From Dipylidium caninum (Eukaryota > Platyhelminthes > Cestoda > Cyclophyllidea > Dipylidiidae): a stretch of DNA of 64,000 bases. Positions within the stretch are counted from its first letter, which is position 1; every line of letters begins with the position of its first letter. The position numbers and the translations under genes are program-made. The stretch covers positions 868,001 through 932,000 of the forward strand of contig QEYB01000921.1 of NCBI GenBank assembly GCA_017562135.1, given 5' to 3'. Positions 37,801-57,384 of this stretch are shown here, piece after piece. The notes below the pieces were generated by a model. The model did no database searches and was not told the DNA's origin. It saw nothing but the letters and a program-made list of their open reading frames with translations.

Positions 37801-40439
37801 TACGGCTTATGGGTGGGTGGGGCGTGGTGTCAACCCTCATTTGTCATCGGGCCAGCGAAAAATAGGGCCTTCCTCTCCGCGTGTACGGACTCAGGCTGAC
37901 AGACAATGGTCCAGTCAGGCTGGTTGGTGGAGTTGATGGACTTTTAGCCCTACACGCCCTGCCCTACTCACCGGGAGAGACTATGTTAGTAAATTCCACC
38001 GATCGGGCCAGTGATTAAGTGTACTTCCGCAAAAACAACGTCCGTTCTGGGGGGTGGAAGGGGGCGAGACGAGGCCAGAGATCTTCTTCCACCGTGGCTG
38101 CTCAGCGCCAGGCAGACACCAGCATCGCCACCTTCCGAGGGTGGCGGCTTTTCGCCTCCCCGCCCACCACCCATTTAATTTGGATTTGCTCTCTTACTTA
38201 CATGCCTGTGTGCCCGATGGGGTGCCCAATTCCTTGGAGGGAGACGAGAAGTAACTAATTATAGCGTCGATTGGCAAAAAAGAGCCCCATTCATCTGTTT
38301 ACGTGGAGAGACGGGAGGAAAATGATCGCATGCGACAAAGGCGACGTCACTCATTGTTGAAAAGAGTCCCTTCAGACCGTGATTTTTTTCTTTGTTTCGC
38401 GTGACGGAAATGTCTACGTCGTCTACGATTGTACCAGGAGTCTCAAATATTCAAGCGTCTTATTAGGCTGCGTAAGTTAAAAAAACAGTCCCGTCGGCCA
38501 CGTGAATTTTTCACTTTCTGTATCGTCTGAACAGTGCAGTGGGTTGGAAGGTCCGCATGATGCCGGTCTGGGAGGACCGAATCGAAAGGTTAACGGTGAG
38601 GCTGCAAGTTTACCACATTTGTGGGGGGAAGGGGAATATTTTAGGGAAAAGCGGAGAGTGGGGGCGCGCTAAAGGGTCACTTTACCTTACGGACGGGGGA
38701 CCTTTCGAGCGAACAACCCAGGGGCGCCTCGGCATTCCCCACTGAGGATTCGAGTCCGCGCCACGAAAGAGTAATTTTTCCCCTAGAAGTCGTAGAAATC
38801 GGTTCCCCAGTTCACAAGGTAGGTTGATGACAAGTCGCTTTACTAAGCTGCCTTTCCCGCGTGTGGCGTTGAAGAGTGGATCTTCGCCAACTCCCCGAGG
38901 CCAGCTGGTTCACTTTTCAGAAGCATTTTAACCGCCTCTCCCAAATTGATTAGTAATTTACACAAAAAGCTAGCAAGGTGGGCGATAACCATGGAAATTG
39001 TTTATGATATTTACTTTTGATAGGGTCGGTCATTTATTAGCCCAACCAATCACGATGAAAGAGTGTTTCCGTCACAATTTCCTCAAGTCCGTGGACACCG
39101 CATTCCCGACTGTGTGTGTGCGTTTTCTGTCTTCTTTAAGTGGGCATCAAAATAGGTGCAGCAACAGTCGAACAGGCTGCTTATCGTGACTTGAATCATT
39201 TCATCGTGGGTAGAATGCACACAGTTTATGCTGCTCCCTCCTCTACCAACCAAACAACTACCAACCAACCAACCTGACATTTCCCCATGCGGCTGCTGCT
39301 ACCGCCGCCCAACTGGTAGCGGTGGTGGCGGTGGCGCTGGCGCTGGCGAGGATGGTGGGGCGGCGACTGCCGGAGTGATGGAATTCTTCAAAAATGGATG
39401 TGCATACACCGTCTGACACACATACAAGGCGATGGTGGTGGGATACCAAAACGTCAAGTTCTTACAACACCGCTCAGTAGAAGCTCAGAGGAGAAGGAGG
39501 AAAGTGAGGCCAAATCCCCCGTGCCAATGGAACCTCGTGTCTGCTTAACTTTTGGAAAAGTCTCCACCAGGGCAGCGACTATCCTAAAAACCTATTTGTT
39601 TACGCATTCTATCACAACTCCTTGTGAAATCGGCGTGCCGCGGCATCCACTGCGCTACTAGGCATTGGCGCTGCATATAAGATTGTGGCACGACATTCTC
39701 CCAACAATTCTCCGTGTACTGCGAATATGATGAGCAATTTTCTTAAAAATGACCTCTCTCGTCGTCTCACACCTGCAAACCACTTTGCGTCACTCTGCTC
39801 GGGAGGACATCCAAGCAATTACTTCTCCCCTCTGTGTGGCAATTAGTTAGTCCACTAGGGTTTACTGCATTCGGAAGGCGTGATAAGGGGAGGAGGTGGA
39901 GAGAATGTGCCAGGAGAGGGTTGGCTCAAGTGCCCTAGGTGTCAGTCCTTCTGTACTTCCCACTGACGCGCCAGCATGCAAGACACAGACCAGCTACATG
40001 ACGGAAAAGGCGGGATGTCAAGTGGCTTGGTAGGGGGAGGTTAGAGCTCTGAATCGGCCTACGAGGCATAAATAGTACCGAGATTTGGTTTCCAGGATGC
40101 TTTGGCTCCCCTCCGCCCCCATTCCTCCTCCCCATGCTTTTGACTAGCGACGCATCTTGGTGACAACTTTGGCGTGGATGCTTCAGATGCCTGGTTTAAG
40201 TGTTGTAAATCCTCGATAGCATCGTCACAGATGCCTGAACTACGTTTGTGGAAGTAGACCCGGAGGAGGAAGAGGGGGAGGGTAAGTTAGAATGCACGAA
40301 TGCAGAGTGAAGCGGAAGCATGGTAGGCCATGAGACAGGCGAGTTTTTTATCCTCAACGAACGTAGAAAGGAGGAAGGGAGGCCATGTAGGGCGATAGTT
40401 TCGAAGTACAGCAATTACTTCTATTAAGGCCACCAAATC

Positions 40440-40506
40440 GAAAAGAGAGGGAAAGGAGAATGAGGAGGAGGAAGGGGGGAGGCGGGGAGAGGAGAAGGAG
40501 GAAAGG
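40440..40506. repeat. polypurine tract at the composition boundary
   Basis: About 65 bases of nearly pure G/A with GAGGAG and GGGGGGAGG blocks. It is the last GC-rich low-complexity tract before the switch to AT-rich sequence. Confidence 0.8.
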
Positions 40507-40550
40507 CCTATTTTAGGCCAAACTGTCCTTAGCGTAGCGAGAATTCCCAA

Positions 40551-43500
40551 TTGTCTTCAACCCAATTTCACGAATGAATGGCCGTCAGAATACAAAACGA
40601 CAACACAGAAAAGAAGCACTCATTGGTTGGTATTGTCATTTTGGGGTCAAAATGTATCAATCTCGGGGAGTTGTTACCACATTTCGCGACCTCTTTGTGA
40701 TATGCAGCCGGTAAGTCGTGCTTTTTACCTTGACTAAAAGTTAACTGGGTCGACAAGAAAAGTGAGTGGAAATGGACAGGAGAGGATGACACCAATTTTT
40801 ACGAGTATCTACTTCTAAATTCATCACCTCTTACGACAATGTAATCAGACTTCATAACGCGATAAATCACATGTCCCAGTGACCAAAAAATGCTGCTGAC
40901 TTCTACTTAAGAAGTGGGTAAGTCTGCATTATTTTTAACAACAACATCCAAAACAAGAAACTAGAAAATACCTGAGCGTTTCTATAACAACAATGGTATT
41001 TATGGAGGGTCGATTAAATTCGGTCTCTATGTTCATGCAGAATGACAACCACAATGCATAAGGCGGCTGCCTCAAGAGATCTGAAGGGTGTCATTGCAAT
41101 GTCAGGTATCTCCTAATATGTCTTTAGGTGTAGCTGAGAGGCGTGCTTAGATGAAAACAAGTACACGGTCCCGGCACTTCTCTCGGTATATTTTCCGCTC
41201 CCCAAGCGCATCACATTAGAGATTCGACAATGCCGCTGCGTCAATTGGCAAATGTTACCTCGCTGCATGGCATTTCAACAGTTCCGACATTTTCACATGC
41301 ATCCGACCAGCCTCTAAAGGTCTAAATTGCCACGGCTAAAGGTCTCTCCGACAGTGAACATAGTCATTTTATAATCACTGCAAGAACAGACCACCGTCGT
41401 GGTTGCTGCTGCCAGGGTTAACGTCTGTCAAGCCGTTAAAAAACTGCGAGTGATAAAGAGGACCCCCGCTTTATGGCCTGACACGATGTGAAGTCATTAA
41501 GCCCACAGTTAACGGCAACTTGCGCCGGTGCCTTGGCTTTATCATAAGATAGGCCATGTGGTGACCAAGTTTGTCTGACTTCCGCGTATTTCTTTTCCCA
41601 ATGCACCAGCATCAGATGGTAATTTCTGAGATTTATATCGCATCATATTCACTTTCTTGTTATAGTAAAGTAACGTCTGAATTTAAGCTTGAGACATTAC
41701 TTTGACATTTGTCCTTAAGGGTAAACTTTCGAGTTTAGTTTGTTAACAAGGAGCATTACTACTTATTACTTAGGGCCTGAACGACAAAGCAGTTATGACT
41801 GTGAATGACTATTAATTTTAGACAGCAGATGCCCAATTAAACTAACATCCGGACTTTCCCGTGGGCCTCTCCCCGTGCAAATAGTGCGCTATCTCACCAT
41901 TTACACTCCCAATTAGCATAAACAACTGAAGGGCAACAAAATGGGCCCCTACGAGCAGAAGATCAATTTTGCATCTTTTTAGGAAGGGGGTCAATATAAG
42001 AATACAATGCCTACTCGAATACCTCATATTTTTGTACCGTAATTTTTACCACGAGTTTTAGGAACGGAATCTTGTCAAACACCACTCGGAAACCGATTCC
42101 ATAAAAAGGACGTGATGTTCCAGGCATCATACTAGGCCTACCACATTTATTTCTTTTTTATCCTTAGTGTTCTCTTCCCAAATGTTTCAAACATATTACT
42201 TAGAAGTGGTGAGTAGATGTCTCTCGTACTGCCCTGAGCGAAGCAGACACCCACAAAATGTGTTCTTTGATACCAGACGCATAAATTCCAACAACCAAGC
42301 AGAAGGATGGAATAGAGGTTTAACGGGGAAAAGTTTATCTGTCCAGAGTGCGTGGCAGATACTTCGACTTGGGCGTCAAACGTTCAAGGATATAAGAAAG
42401 CCATATCCCTTTTTATACCACTTATCATTTCAGGGCAAAAATAGTTGGGCGCACTACTTCGTTTGCCACGCCTTAAGAGTACCCAAAACTTATGCCCCCA
42501 TTTAGTGATTTAATCAGTTGAAAATTGATAAACAAGAGTAGACGAAGTTGCTCCATCTAATAAACGTAGAATATTAAAGTAACGCCTATTTGAACCCTGC
42601 TACTCGGCCTTGTGTGACGAATGCCAGACTCATGCTAGATTAAGTTTTTGCTGGTCGTTTAATCTCCGGAGAGTCGGTCTTTTTGATGTGACTCCAGCAG
42701 TGATAGCAGACGAAAAACATGCGACTGACTCCCTGATACCGTAGACACTCCAACAAACTGCTACATCTTTAGGGAAAGCTAACAAATGTCTATTTATATT
42801 CAACAGCGCATTCCGTCAGGCTCTTTTCGACCTCTGCTTTTCCTTCTCCTTCACAAAGACATAAATTTTCCATATACCTAGTCAGGCAAAAAAAACTCTT
42901 CTGTGATAACAACACTGAGAGTCGTAGTGTTGTCGATGCCTATAAGTGCTTCCTGGTTAAACATGAATCTCGTAAGCGGCGGCACGGACAACAATGGGAT
43001 AAGGGATTGTGAGAGGGCAAAGCAAATCTTTGCAGTTTTGAACTATCTGGAGAAGGGAAAACAAGCCTCTTCTTTAATTTTTGAAGAAAAGTTGCTTAAA
43101 GCACGCCGACTTCGCAACTATCAGTAAACAAATCTCCACTGAGGCGCTAAATTTTAAAATATCGACACGTATATACTGTTATCCAACAGTTGTTAGTCTT
43201 GTCAATCTCAAATGAACCCCAGAAATACTTGTCTGACTTTGTTACAGACCTTCGTCCTTCAGTAAATCGCTAATGAAAGAATTACGAGCATTAAAATGAC
43301 TTCTATTAAGCGTTTGCTTAAAAAATTTGCGATGAGGCATGTCTTCATGCATTTACCGCCGACTTGTGTTTCATAAAGAGAGTAAAATTTTTTATTTCAT
43401 ATTTATTTCAACAGCATTGGAATTAGATCTCAAATTCTCACCGGTTATGTAACGTCTAGAGGAAAACCTAAGTCGGTAATTATTAGAGAACAAAACACAT

Positions 43501-45135
43501 TAGAAGATTATAGAAGTGGTAGGGGTTTCTCAATCAATTTCCAAGCAGATATTTGGAAAATCCTAATGAGTTTAAGCGGCATATAGACTGTCTAATATCT
43601 GGAGCAATTTCGCTCAAACGAAAACATAAAAGGGAACATAATTGAGTTAGTAGCAATAATGCAAGAAAGGATGCTTAATTGTTAAGGTTAAAAAAGGAAA
43701 TCAAGGGAATTGACTTCGCAGATCGAAGAAATAAATTTACTTAAAGAACAAGAGAACAAAGGTGTGCACACGCACTGCAAAGTGACGAAATTTTGTAAAA
43801 AATATTGGTTCGAGAATATAAATAATGGCAATTACGGAAATAATTATGAGCATTTATTGTCGGTGTACGAGATGAATGGTTACACACTGCGAATTGAACG
43901 CGCGGGGGGGGTATACTGAAAGAATTTAGAAATATACAGCAAAGCCAACCCTACGATAAAGCCGTATATTCAAAAATGTGTCATAGTACAGCAAAACTTT
44001 TAGTGTAGGGAACATAAAATTATAAAAACCTGCGTAGGAGGACAAATGGAGGTATCGCAAAACGATAATAAAAGGTTAAAACCCTTCAAAACCATCACCC
44101 GCATACCGTTAAAACGGATATTAAACTGTTTTAAAAGTGACATGACTCTCGAGGAATTATTGGCGATTAAGGAAAATTGCCATAGGCTCACCGTTCCTCT
44201 CCTACTTCGAAATTCCACCAATGCGAAAGTAACCTTATTTTAGGCGGTTCAAACACGAAAATATATTATATTATTATATACGGTGTATCGTGGCAAGTTG
44301 TTATAATCGGTTTTTTACATTAAAATAAAATTGAGGTATTGTATAGAAGGTTTTACAGAATTATGAATTTAATTATATAAGCTTAAATTGTCAGTACTAG
44401 TACCAATTACCTTGCTCCCAGGCCACATTCTCTTAGAGATCGCGGTTAAATTTACACCACATTGCATTCGCAGCAGAACGGCAATAAACAAAACCTATTG
44501 CTGTCAACGAACAAGACTCGAAGTTACCATGAAATTACATACTTGCAAATAGGTATATACGGTGCTATACCAACAGATTTCCGATATATGCATAACTTGT
44601 TACATTTCTAACCAGAAATTTATATTTTATGCAGCACATCACGTATTTTGGTATCATAAACATACCTATCAATAAATGCAGTTACCTTTTGCTCGCGATC
44701 TCTTATGGCACTGCCTGATTAATAAAAATTACATCTGTATATCTTGTCATCTCTCAAGTATTGCGTTCATAAATTGACAGAGAATATTGGAAGCAAGACC
44801 GATTAATTTTCTTTCGTAGGGAAAAGAATTATCGGTAGTTTTGAAATGTTAAGTAGTTAGCGCGTTATTCACTGATTACAATGATATAGTGCTTCGCTCT
44901 GTTCCGACATTACCTCCTGACTGTACCTTTCTAAGCCTTCATCTTAATAACCGGTAGACTCTGAGAATATTTTCCTACAACTTGTAGTTTTAACACCTAT
45001 TTACTCAATATATGACCTTATTATCGGTTTTAGGTTTTCGTCGGCGCGGCTTCTAATTTACCTCTTTCTGTTTTCGTACTTCGCTCAAAAATTTACTAAG
45101 TTATCAAACTTAACACACACTTCTAAGTGCTACCA
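40551..45135. other. AT-rich noncoding region upstream of vasohibin
   Basis: About 4.6 kb, clearly poorer in G+C than the 40 kb to its left, with none of the G- or C-rich tracts seen there. Apart from a weak transposase-like ORF at 42181-42505 I see no gene. ORFs at 42903-43127, 43710-43919 and 44046-44243 are 65-74 codons with no recognisable domain. The vasohibin promoter should lie at the right end, but no TATA element stands out. Confidence 0.55.
42181..42505 (+). pseudogene. possible MULE/FLYWCH-type transposase remnant
   Basis: ORF starting at an ATG and running 108 codons. Near residue 35 it has INSNNQAEGWNRGL, resembling the NN-x-x-EGWHR-x-L motif near the C-terminal end of MULE-type transposases and FLYWCH-related proteins of invertebrates. 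The expected catalytic acidic residues upstream are not visible, and the ORF is far shorter than an intact transposase, so at best it is a relic. A chance match is possible. No terminal inverted repeats were found. Confidence 0.3.
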
Positions 45136-46654
45136 ATGGAAGCTTTGCCAATTATTGGATTAAAAAATCAGAAATTTATTATTAACTCGGGAGGATTTCC
45201 CTTAAATGCGGCTACATGGGCAAGGATGATTCAATTTTGCATATACTGTTACCCTACGTACGAAAAAAGAATTTGGGGTGTCCTTTTAACCCCTCAACCA
45301 GAGCAGGTGAGGTACAGTAAAGAAATATGAAGTTAAATCCCAACAGCCTTATCCACGACCACCCCAGAAATCGATGCACAGAGAAGCCATCCACGACAAG
45401 CTAAACACAATTCAATCCTACCTCTGTGCTTTGGAGTATCCTTTGATCTTTTGCTTTACTGCTCACGCGATACAAATGGATTTCCTTTACACTGCCTCAT
45501 TTTTCCTGAGTGTTTAATATGCAACTATGAATAAGTTTAAAAATTAGTCTTATGTCATTTGAAGTAGATCTCGGATAGTTTTAGTCTGTTCCTTAGTTGG
45601 AGCCAAATTTCGTGCTTAAAAGTTCCTTCTTAAGCTATCCTGACATGTGTTCTCTATTTTAAAACCGTGCAGGACTCACCCACAATATATGGAAATTTAT
45701 TTAACTCAACATTTGAAATATTAGCTACAACTTCATAGGTACACAGTTTTATCCCATTCCGAAGTCTCGGCCTATTAAAAAGTGAGAACCATATTTTTTA
45801 CTAACGGCCAGGTTGGAACTGATCGCAAAAGTTATGATTAAAGAAGCGCTGCCCATAAAATGCCTAGAAGCCGTTATCCTAGCAATGCATGTTCATTTTT
45901 TCTGCCTCACGGCTTCACCGAGTTTAGTTATCTGACTCGCAATTGTGTGGAACTACAGCGCTTTGCAATATCCTTTAAATCAGTTCAAGGAGAAAACAAG
46001 TACAGCCACATCGTTTTGGGCGTATGTTATCGCGGACGTTTCGGGGCTATTGGGTTGAGCCGCAGGTCAGACCTCATGTTCAAGCCACTTAATTACAGCG
46101 TGGGTAAAATTCTATCCCTCTATTTTGTAGAAACTTTCTACCCTTATCAAGGATTTCCTATCCGCCTACAGCCTTCATGGGCATGAAGTTGTGAAGGTTA
46201 ATATCAGTACTCCAATCCCTCACACACCCCAGATCTTGGAAACAATAAATTGGAAAGTATGTTAAATACTAATTTGATACCTCAGGGTTTCACCTTCCTT
46301 CCTGGCGCCGATGTCAATGACCGATGGATAACCGTACTTGATGAATATGCTAGACTTGTATGTGAACCATATCACGAGTTCGATTAATACCGTAACATTC
46401 TTTCTTTTTTCTAGTTCTGTATTTCCCCATTAACCTTCCTGCCCAACTCCCTCATCAGGAGTTTGTTGAGTCTTCAACCAAAACGAATCTCTTCGACAAA
46501 GCCAGCTCGGAGTAATGCAACGATCGTGGCAAGGAGGTCGAGTCCTCCAAAACAGCATCAGGGTCAGGTAATAGATAGCAAGCGTAAAAAAACATTGGAG
46601 CAAATAAGAAAAAATCCAATTGTATGTAGAAAAGCAATACATGCAACAAGCTAA
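45136..46654 (+). CDS. VASH: vasohibin-type tubulin carboxypeptidase, 8 exons
   Basis: Cytosolic enzyme that, with its small partner SVBP, removes the C-terminal tyrosine of alpha-tubulin. Exons: 45136-45306, 45347-45435, 45725-45781, 45812-45881, 45923-46099, 46131-46256, 46286-46357, 46415-46654. All phases close, giving about 333 aa (vertebrate vasohibins are about 355-365). Family blocks occur in order: FIINSGGFPLNAATW, YNFIGTQF, ALPIKCLEAVIL, SHIVLGVCYRGRFGAIGLSRRSDLMFKP, SAYSLHGHEVVKV and INWK. The transglutaminase-like triad is present: Cys in IKCLEA, His in SHIVLG, Ser in GLSRR. The intron after exon 4 is read as GC-AG (45882-45922), because this gives exactly the vertebrate Cys-to-His spacing of 35. 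A GT donor at 45891 would add three residues. The basic Ser/Pro-rich tail is typical. An in-frame stop (45124-45126) lies upstream of the ATG, and a further 5' exon is possible. It is tail to tail with DDX54. Confidence 0.9.
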
Positions 46655-47272
46655 GGAAAGCGTCCTTCTTTATTGGTTGACTAAATCAACAGAACTGACC
46701 TCATCTCCTAGGTAATGCTCTTTCATGGGGCGGCTTTAAAGAACTCCTCGAGAGGCAGTCTACTTTTAACACCGCAGGGACAACTTGGAATAGTCACATG
46801 CTCCTTAACTTTATTCCCAACAAAAAGGTCTCCTACGCTACCTGTTTTGGTGTACCTAGTTCGGTGGGCTAGCGACGTGGCATAAAGCGTAGCAGCAGAG
46901 CGATACACACGTACACTTGACGGGGCCGCAGTTATGGGCAGTGCCACAAACCACAAAACGGTGACACTCCCTTTCTGGTTCCCAGGAGCGAAAAATCATC
47001 TACACTGCACGGGTTGGCAAGCCTTGTTTCGTAATCTGATTAGGGAGAAGAGAAATGCGCGAGATGATGATCAAAGTGATGTCAAGGAAACGATTGAGCT
47101 ATTTTCTTCAGTTAATTAAATGGGAATTTGGGAGAAATTTTTCGGTGTCGGAAGATGAACATCGCCTTTAGTGACTGAAAAAAATAGGATTGCAGCCGCC
47201 GCGCACCTCGTGTGTTCGGGTCTTGTGATTACTTCTGAACAAACGTGTGTGACTCCCAGTTGACAAAGTGCA
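46655..47272. other. intergenic spacer between vasohibin and the right repeat arm
   Basis: About 620 bp following the vasohibin stop. It should contain the vasohibin 3' UTR, although no AATAAA hexamer is evident right after the stop. Short ORFs on both strands show no recognisable domain. The right repeat arm begins abruptly at 47273. Confidence 0.6.
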
Positions 47273-47540
47273 AACTCCTCAAGTCCGAGTTGCCACAGTC
47301 GCACACTCACATTTTTCCACCGCTTCGTCGGCCGCGCACCTGTCTCCACGACGTCGGCGTCAGAACGGAGCCGTCGAGGCGAACACTGCAGTGGGAGGAT
47401 GCGAGCACATCCACGAGACATGAACCGATGAGACCTCACAACAGCCTTCCATCCACGAGCACAAAGAGCATCGTCTTCGGTTCTTTCCATCTCCCCCATG
47501 CCACACAGCGTGGCCTGACCTTAGAAGACGTCGCGTCTGC

Positions 47541-47568
47541 CTAGACCGAAAGACGACTTTCTGTCTAG
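47541..47568. other. imperfect 12 bp hairpin, right arm
   Basis: CTAGACCGAAAG, loop ACGA, CTTTCTGTCTAG. It is the reverse complement of the hairpin at 14240-14267 and has the same single mismatch. Confidence 0.6.
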
Positions 47569-49121
47569 GGGTGGGGAATGCTTATTGTCTCCACATGGGT
47601 GGTTGGTGACTCGCGACACTCAGTCGTCACTCCGCCCAACACCATGGAAAACACGCCGCGATGTTGACGCTGCTGCCGCCGAAGTGAGGATGCGGAAGGA
47701 CGCACGTCGGTGGGCGGAGGGAGGAGGGAGGAGAGAGGAGAGCGGACGCCCTGATGGATAACGAGGCGCCCGTCAAGCCAAGAGGGTGGACACTCTTGTG
47801 CACAGATGCCCCACTGAGTGAGGAACGAGGGCCCCTGTTGGCTCCGCTATGAGACACCGTCAAACGCTGTTGGGGTCATTCCGAGCCCAGGCAACCGTGA
47901 ATGCAGGACTCCACCGTCTACCTCACCTCTCGTGCCGATTCGCCCTGCTTCTCCACGGAGTGGGAACACGAAGGGGAGGAGCAGCTCGCTCCCCTTCGCC
48001 CACCATGCGTGCCCCAACGTGTCGGCATCCGGGGGACAGGGGCTTTCTCGTGTCGGCCCACAGATTGGCCGGTCGTGCAGCCCGCCTCGTTCCCACCTTC
48101 TCGGACACCTTGTGGGCGGTGTGTGCGGGTTGAGGTGGCAAATCGGCAGCTAATGCCAAGACCAAGTGGGGCCACTTCCGACTGACGTCGTCTCAGCCCC
48201 CGATGCCCGCATGCAGTCGGTGGGGAAACGACGGGAGGATTAGCGCGTCCCCGCATGTCTGAGTGTCATCGCCTTGGCAGACTGGAAGGTGGTGGCGGGT
48301 CAGAGAGGCGCGGTTAATGCGCCCTGTGGACAAACTCACCAACTCGCAGCAGACCGCATGCTCAAGCCGGTGGTGTGGTAACACGTCCACCACCGTGGCA
48401 GTCTGCGTCCAGGAGAGTCGGGCGCTTCTGCCCCAGACGCTGCACTGTTGCCTCGTGGCGCAGCAACACCCGCGGTCGTGAATTGACGGTGCGGGTGGTG
48501 CAAACAGCTCGCTGAGGTGGAAAGCGGCTTCGACCGTGCCTCACACAGGTTCAGAAGGCCAACACAACCACCCTGTCGGTCGGAGCGACGCGCCACGAGT
48601 ACAACGCGGACTCGGAGAAGAGCACTGGGAGGTGGGCGAAAAGAAGCGAAAGAGGAGAATCACAAACCCAGCCTCATTCATCCGCATTGCATGAGCCAGC
48701 CGAGTTCGTGAGTGAGTGCCACCTTATTCCTTATTCAACAGTCCGAATTTGACTGAGTTGACACAGCCCAGGTCGTCTCTGCTCCCCTCCCCGTCGCATG
48801 AGGAGAATGCGATGCCAATTCCCCCAAGAAGTGGAACACAAGTTCTACTTCCCTCCTCCTCATCTCCTGCCCGCCTCAGTCGCAGCCTCATTCCTCGAGC
48901 TGCCACCAGGGTGTCCAGACCCACTTTCGGGTGTTTAGTGTGCAGGAAAAGGCGGTGACGACATTCGCCAGACCCATCAGTGTCCACTTATCGTCCATTC
49001 ACCAGGAGGCGCTTCACATCGTTCAGTGAAGACAACGATGGACAGAGAGAAGAAGGGAAGTTCGCAACTATATACAAGGCACGCAGACAAACACACACAT
49101 AAGCACACACATTCACAAGTC

Positions 49122-56088
<6,967 letters not shown>

Positions 56089-57334
56089 TCATGTATGCAC
56101 TACAACTACTACTCCGCAAAATAACAGAAAGATAAAGTTTTGATGTTTGAAAAAAAAGGAAGATATAATTCAAAAAAAAGGGATAAAGCGACTCTGCTAG
56201 TGCAAATAACTTATTCCAAGGCCAGGCTACTGTTTGTGAAAGCATTAGCACTGTTTTTGTCCAACAGGCCTGCGACCGTACCCGATATCCCAGGACCACG
56301 TGAAGAGAAACTTCACAGGCCTGTCACCGCTTTGAAACCGTACAAAAATTTCGACTAATTAAAATAATATCTTTTAAGTTGAAGACATTAAGGTAAGCTT
56401 TCGGTATTTAATTACGCCCTTTTTTAGCTTGCATATACAGACCAACCCTGGCCACTATCTAGGACGCATTTACCAGCATCCTTATAACCAGCGGGTTAAG
56501 CTGGCTATCGTTCTCTAATGCCCGTTCTCACCTAGGAGCGCCGTTACTCAAGCGGATGACGATGCCCACTTCTTATGTCTGAGATGGAATTTCATCAAAG
56601 TATTATGAATCTGATGGCTCCGGTGATATTCACCCACTTCCCCAAATACTTTACTTTGCACTGCCCCTTGCAATTTGTCCAGGCATTCTTGCACAAATAT
56701 TTTCCCATAATTAGACGTAAAGTAAACCATTATAAAGTTTAGCATTGTTCACCAGCCCCTTTCTTTTCTGTACGAATTAGCTTAGCCAAATATATTAGCC
56801 AAAGCTATCAAGAGAGGAATTAAAAGCCCAATCTTCAAAAAAAATATTTTATAAATCTCCTCGGGGTGTTAACAAACACTTGTCAAAAGCGATTACGGTG
56901 TGACTGTGCATAGATTCCTATTTATTCCACATGACTTCCCACACAACGCTCTTTCGTTCACTCTCCTATGAGAGCTGGCAGGTCACGCTCTTCCCGGTGA
57001 ATTCATCACACCGCCATTTCCAGGCACACGTTTCGGAGGTCAATAACATAGTCAAATAAATACTTCCTTTTAATCGTATTTCGCGGCACCGAAAATTTCA
57101 TAACACAATGAATCGGATGATGATGATTGCTCTTTGAATTGACGTTGCTATTCCACGTGATTTACCTCCTTCCGATGTTTTCTAATATGTCTATGATCTT
57201 AAAACTGCTGTAGAGCACTATAAAGGAATGTCCATAATTTTGAGAAAAAGGAATGTTGTTTTCCCCTGATAAAATCATCCTCGTTAACCAATGATGTTTC
57301 AAGCTCTATAAGGGGCTGTGTTTTCCGCCTCACT

Positions 57335-57362
57335 GTGCCTCTTTCGTTTTCTCTTCCAACAG
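57335..57362 (+). promoter_or_regulatory. candidate spliced-leader or 5' UTR splice acceptor of clathrin
   Basis: A strong pyrimidine tract (CCTCTTTCGTTTTCTCTTCC) ends in AACAG, leaving a 22-base leader before the ATG at 57385. A second, weaker AG follows at 57374-57375 (TTCTTAG). Either a 5' UTR intron or spliced-leader addition would explain it. Confidence 0.5.
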
Positions 57363-57384
57363 GGGATTTTCTTAGCATCCTAAA

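Larger units (their letters stand above)
22711..40550. other. GC-rich gene desert upstream of the protocadherin
   Basis: About 17.8 kb without a supportable gene. The many ORFs here are short, arginine/serine/proline-rich, overlap on both strands and show no family motif. The region holds the presumed protocadherin promoter near 22.7-23 kb (no TATA box identified), GC-box-like tandem repeats at 30.3 kb, a C-rich/G-rich block at 30.85 kb, CT and CA microsatellites and several purine/pyrimidine tracts (26280-26350, 36520-36660, 40258-40290, 40440-40506). Long-range enhancers of the protocadherin are a reasonable guess, nothing more. Confidence 0.55.

Noticed and set aside
38744..38765. TTCGAGTCC-like sequence suggesting a tRNA T-arm
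   Set aside because: Flanking bases do not pair into a T-stem, and no acceptor or anticodon stem could be found upstream.
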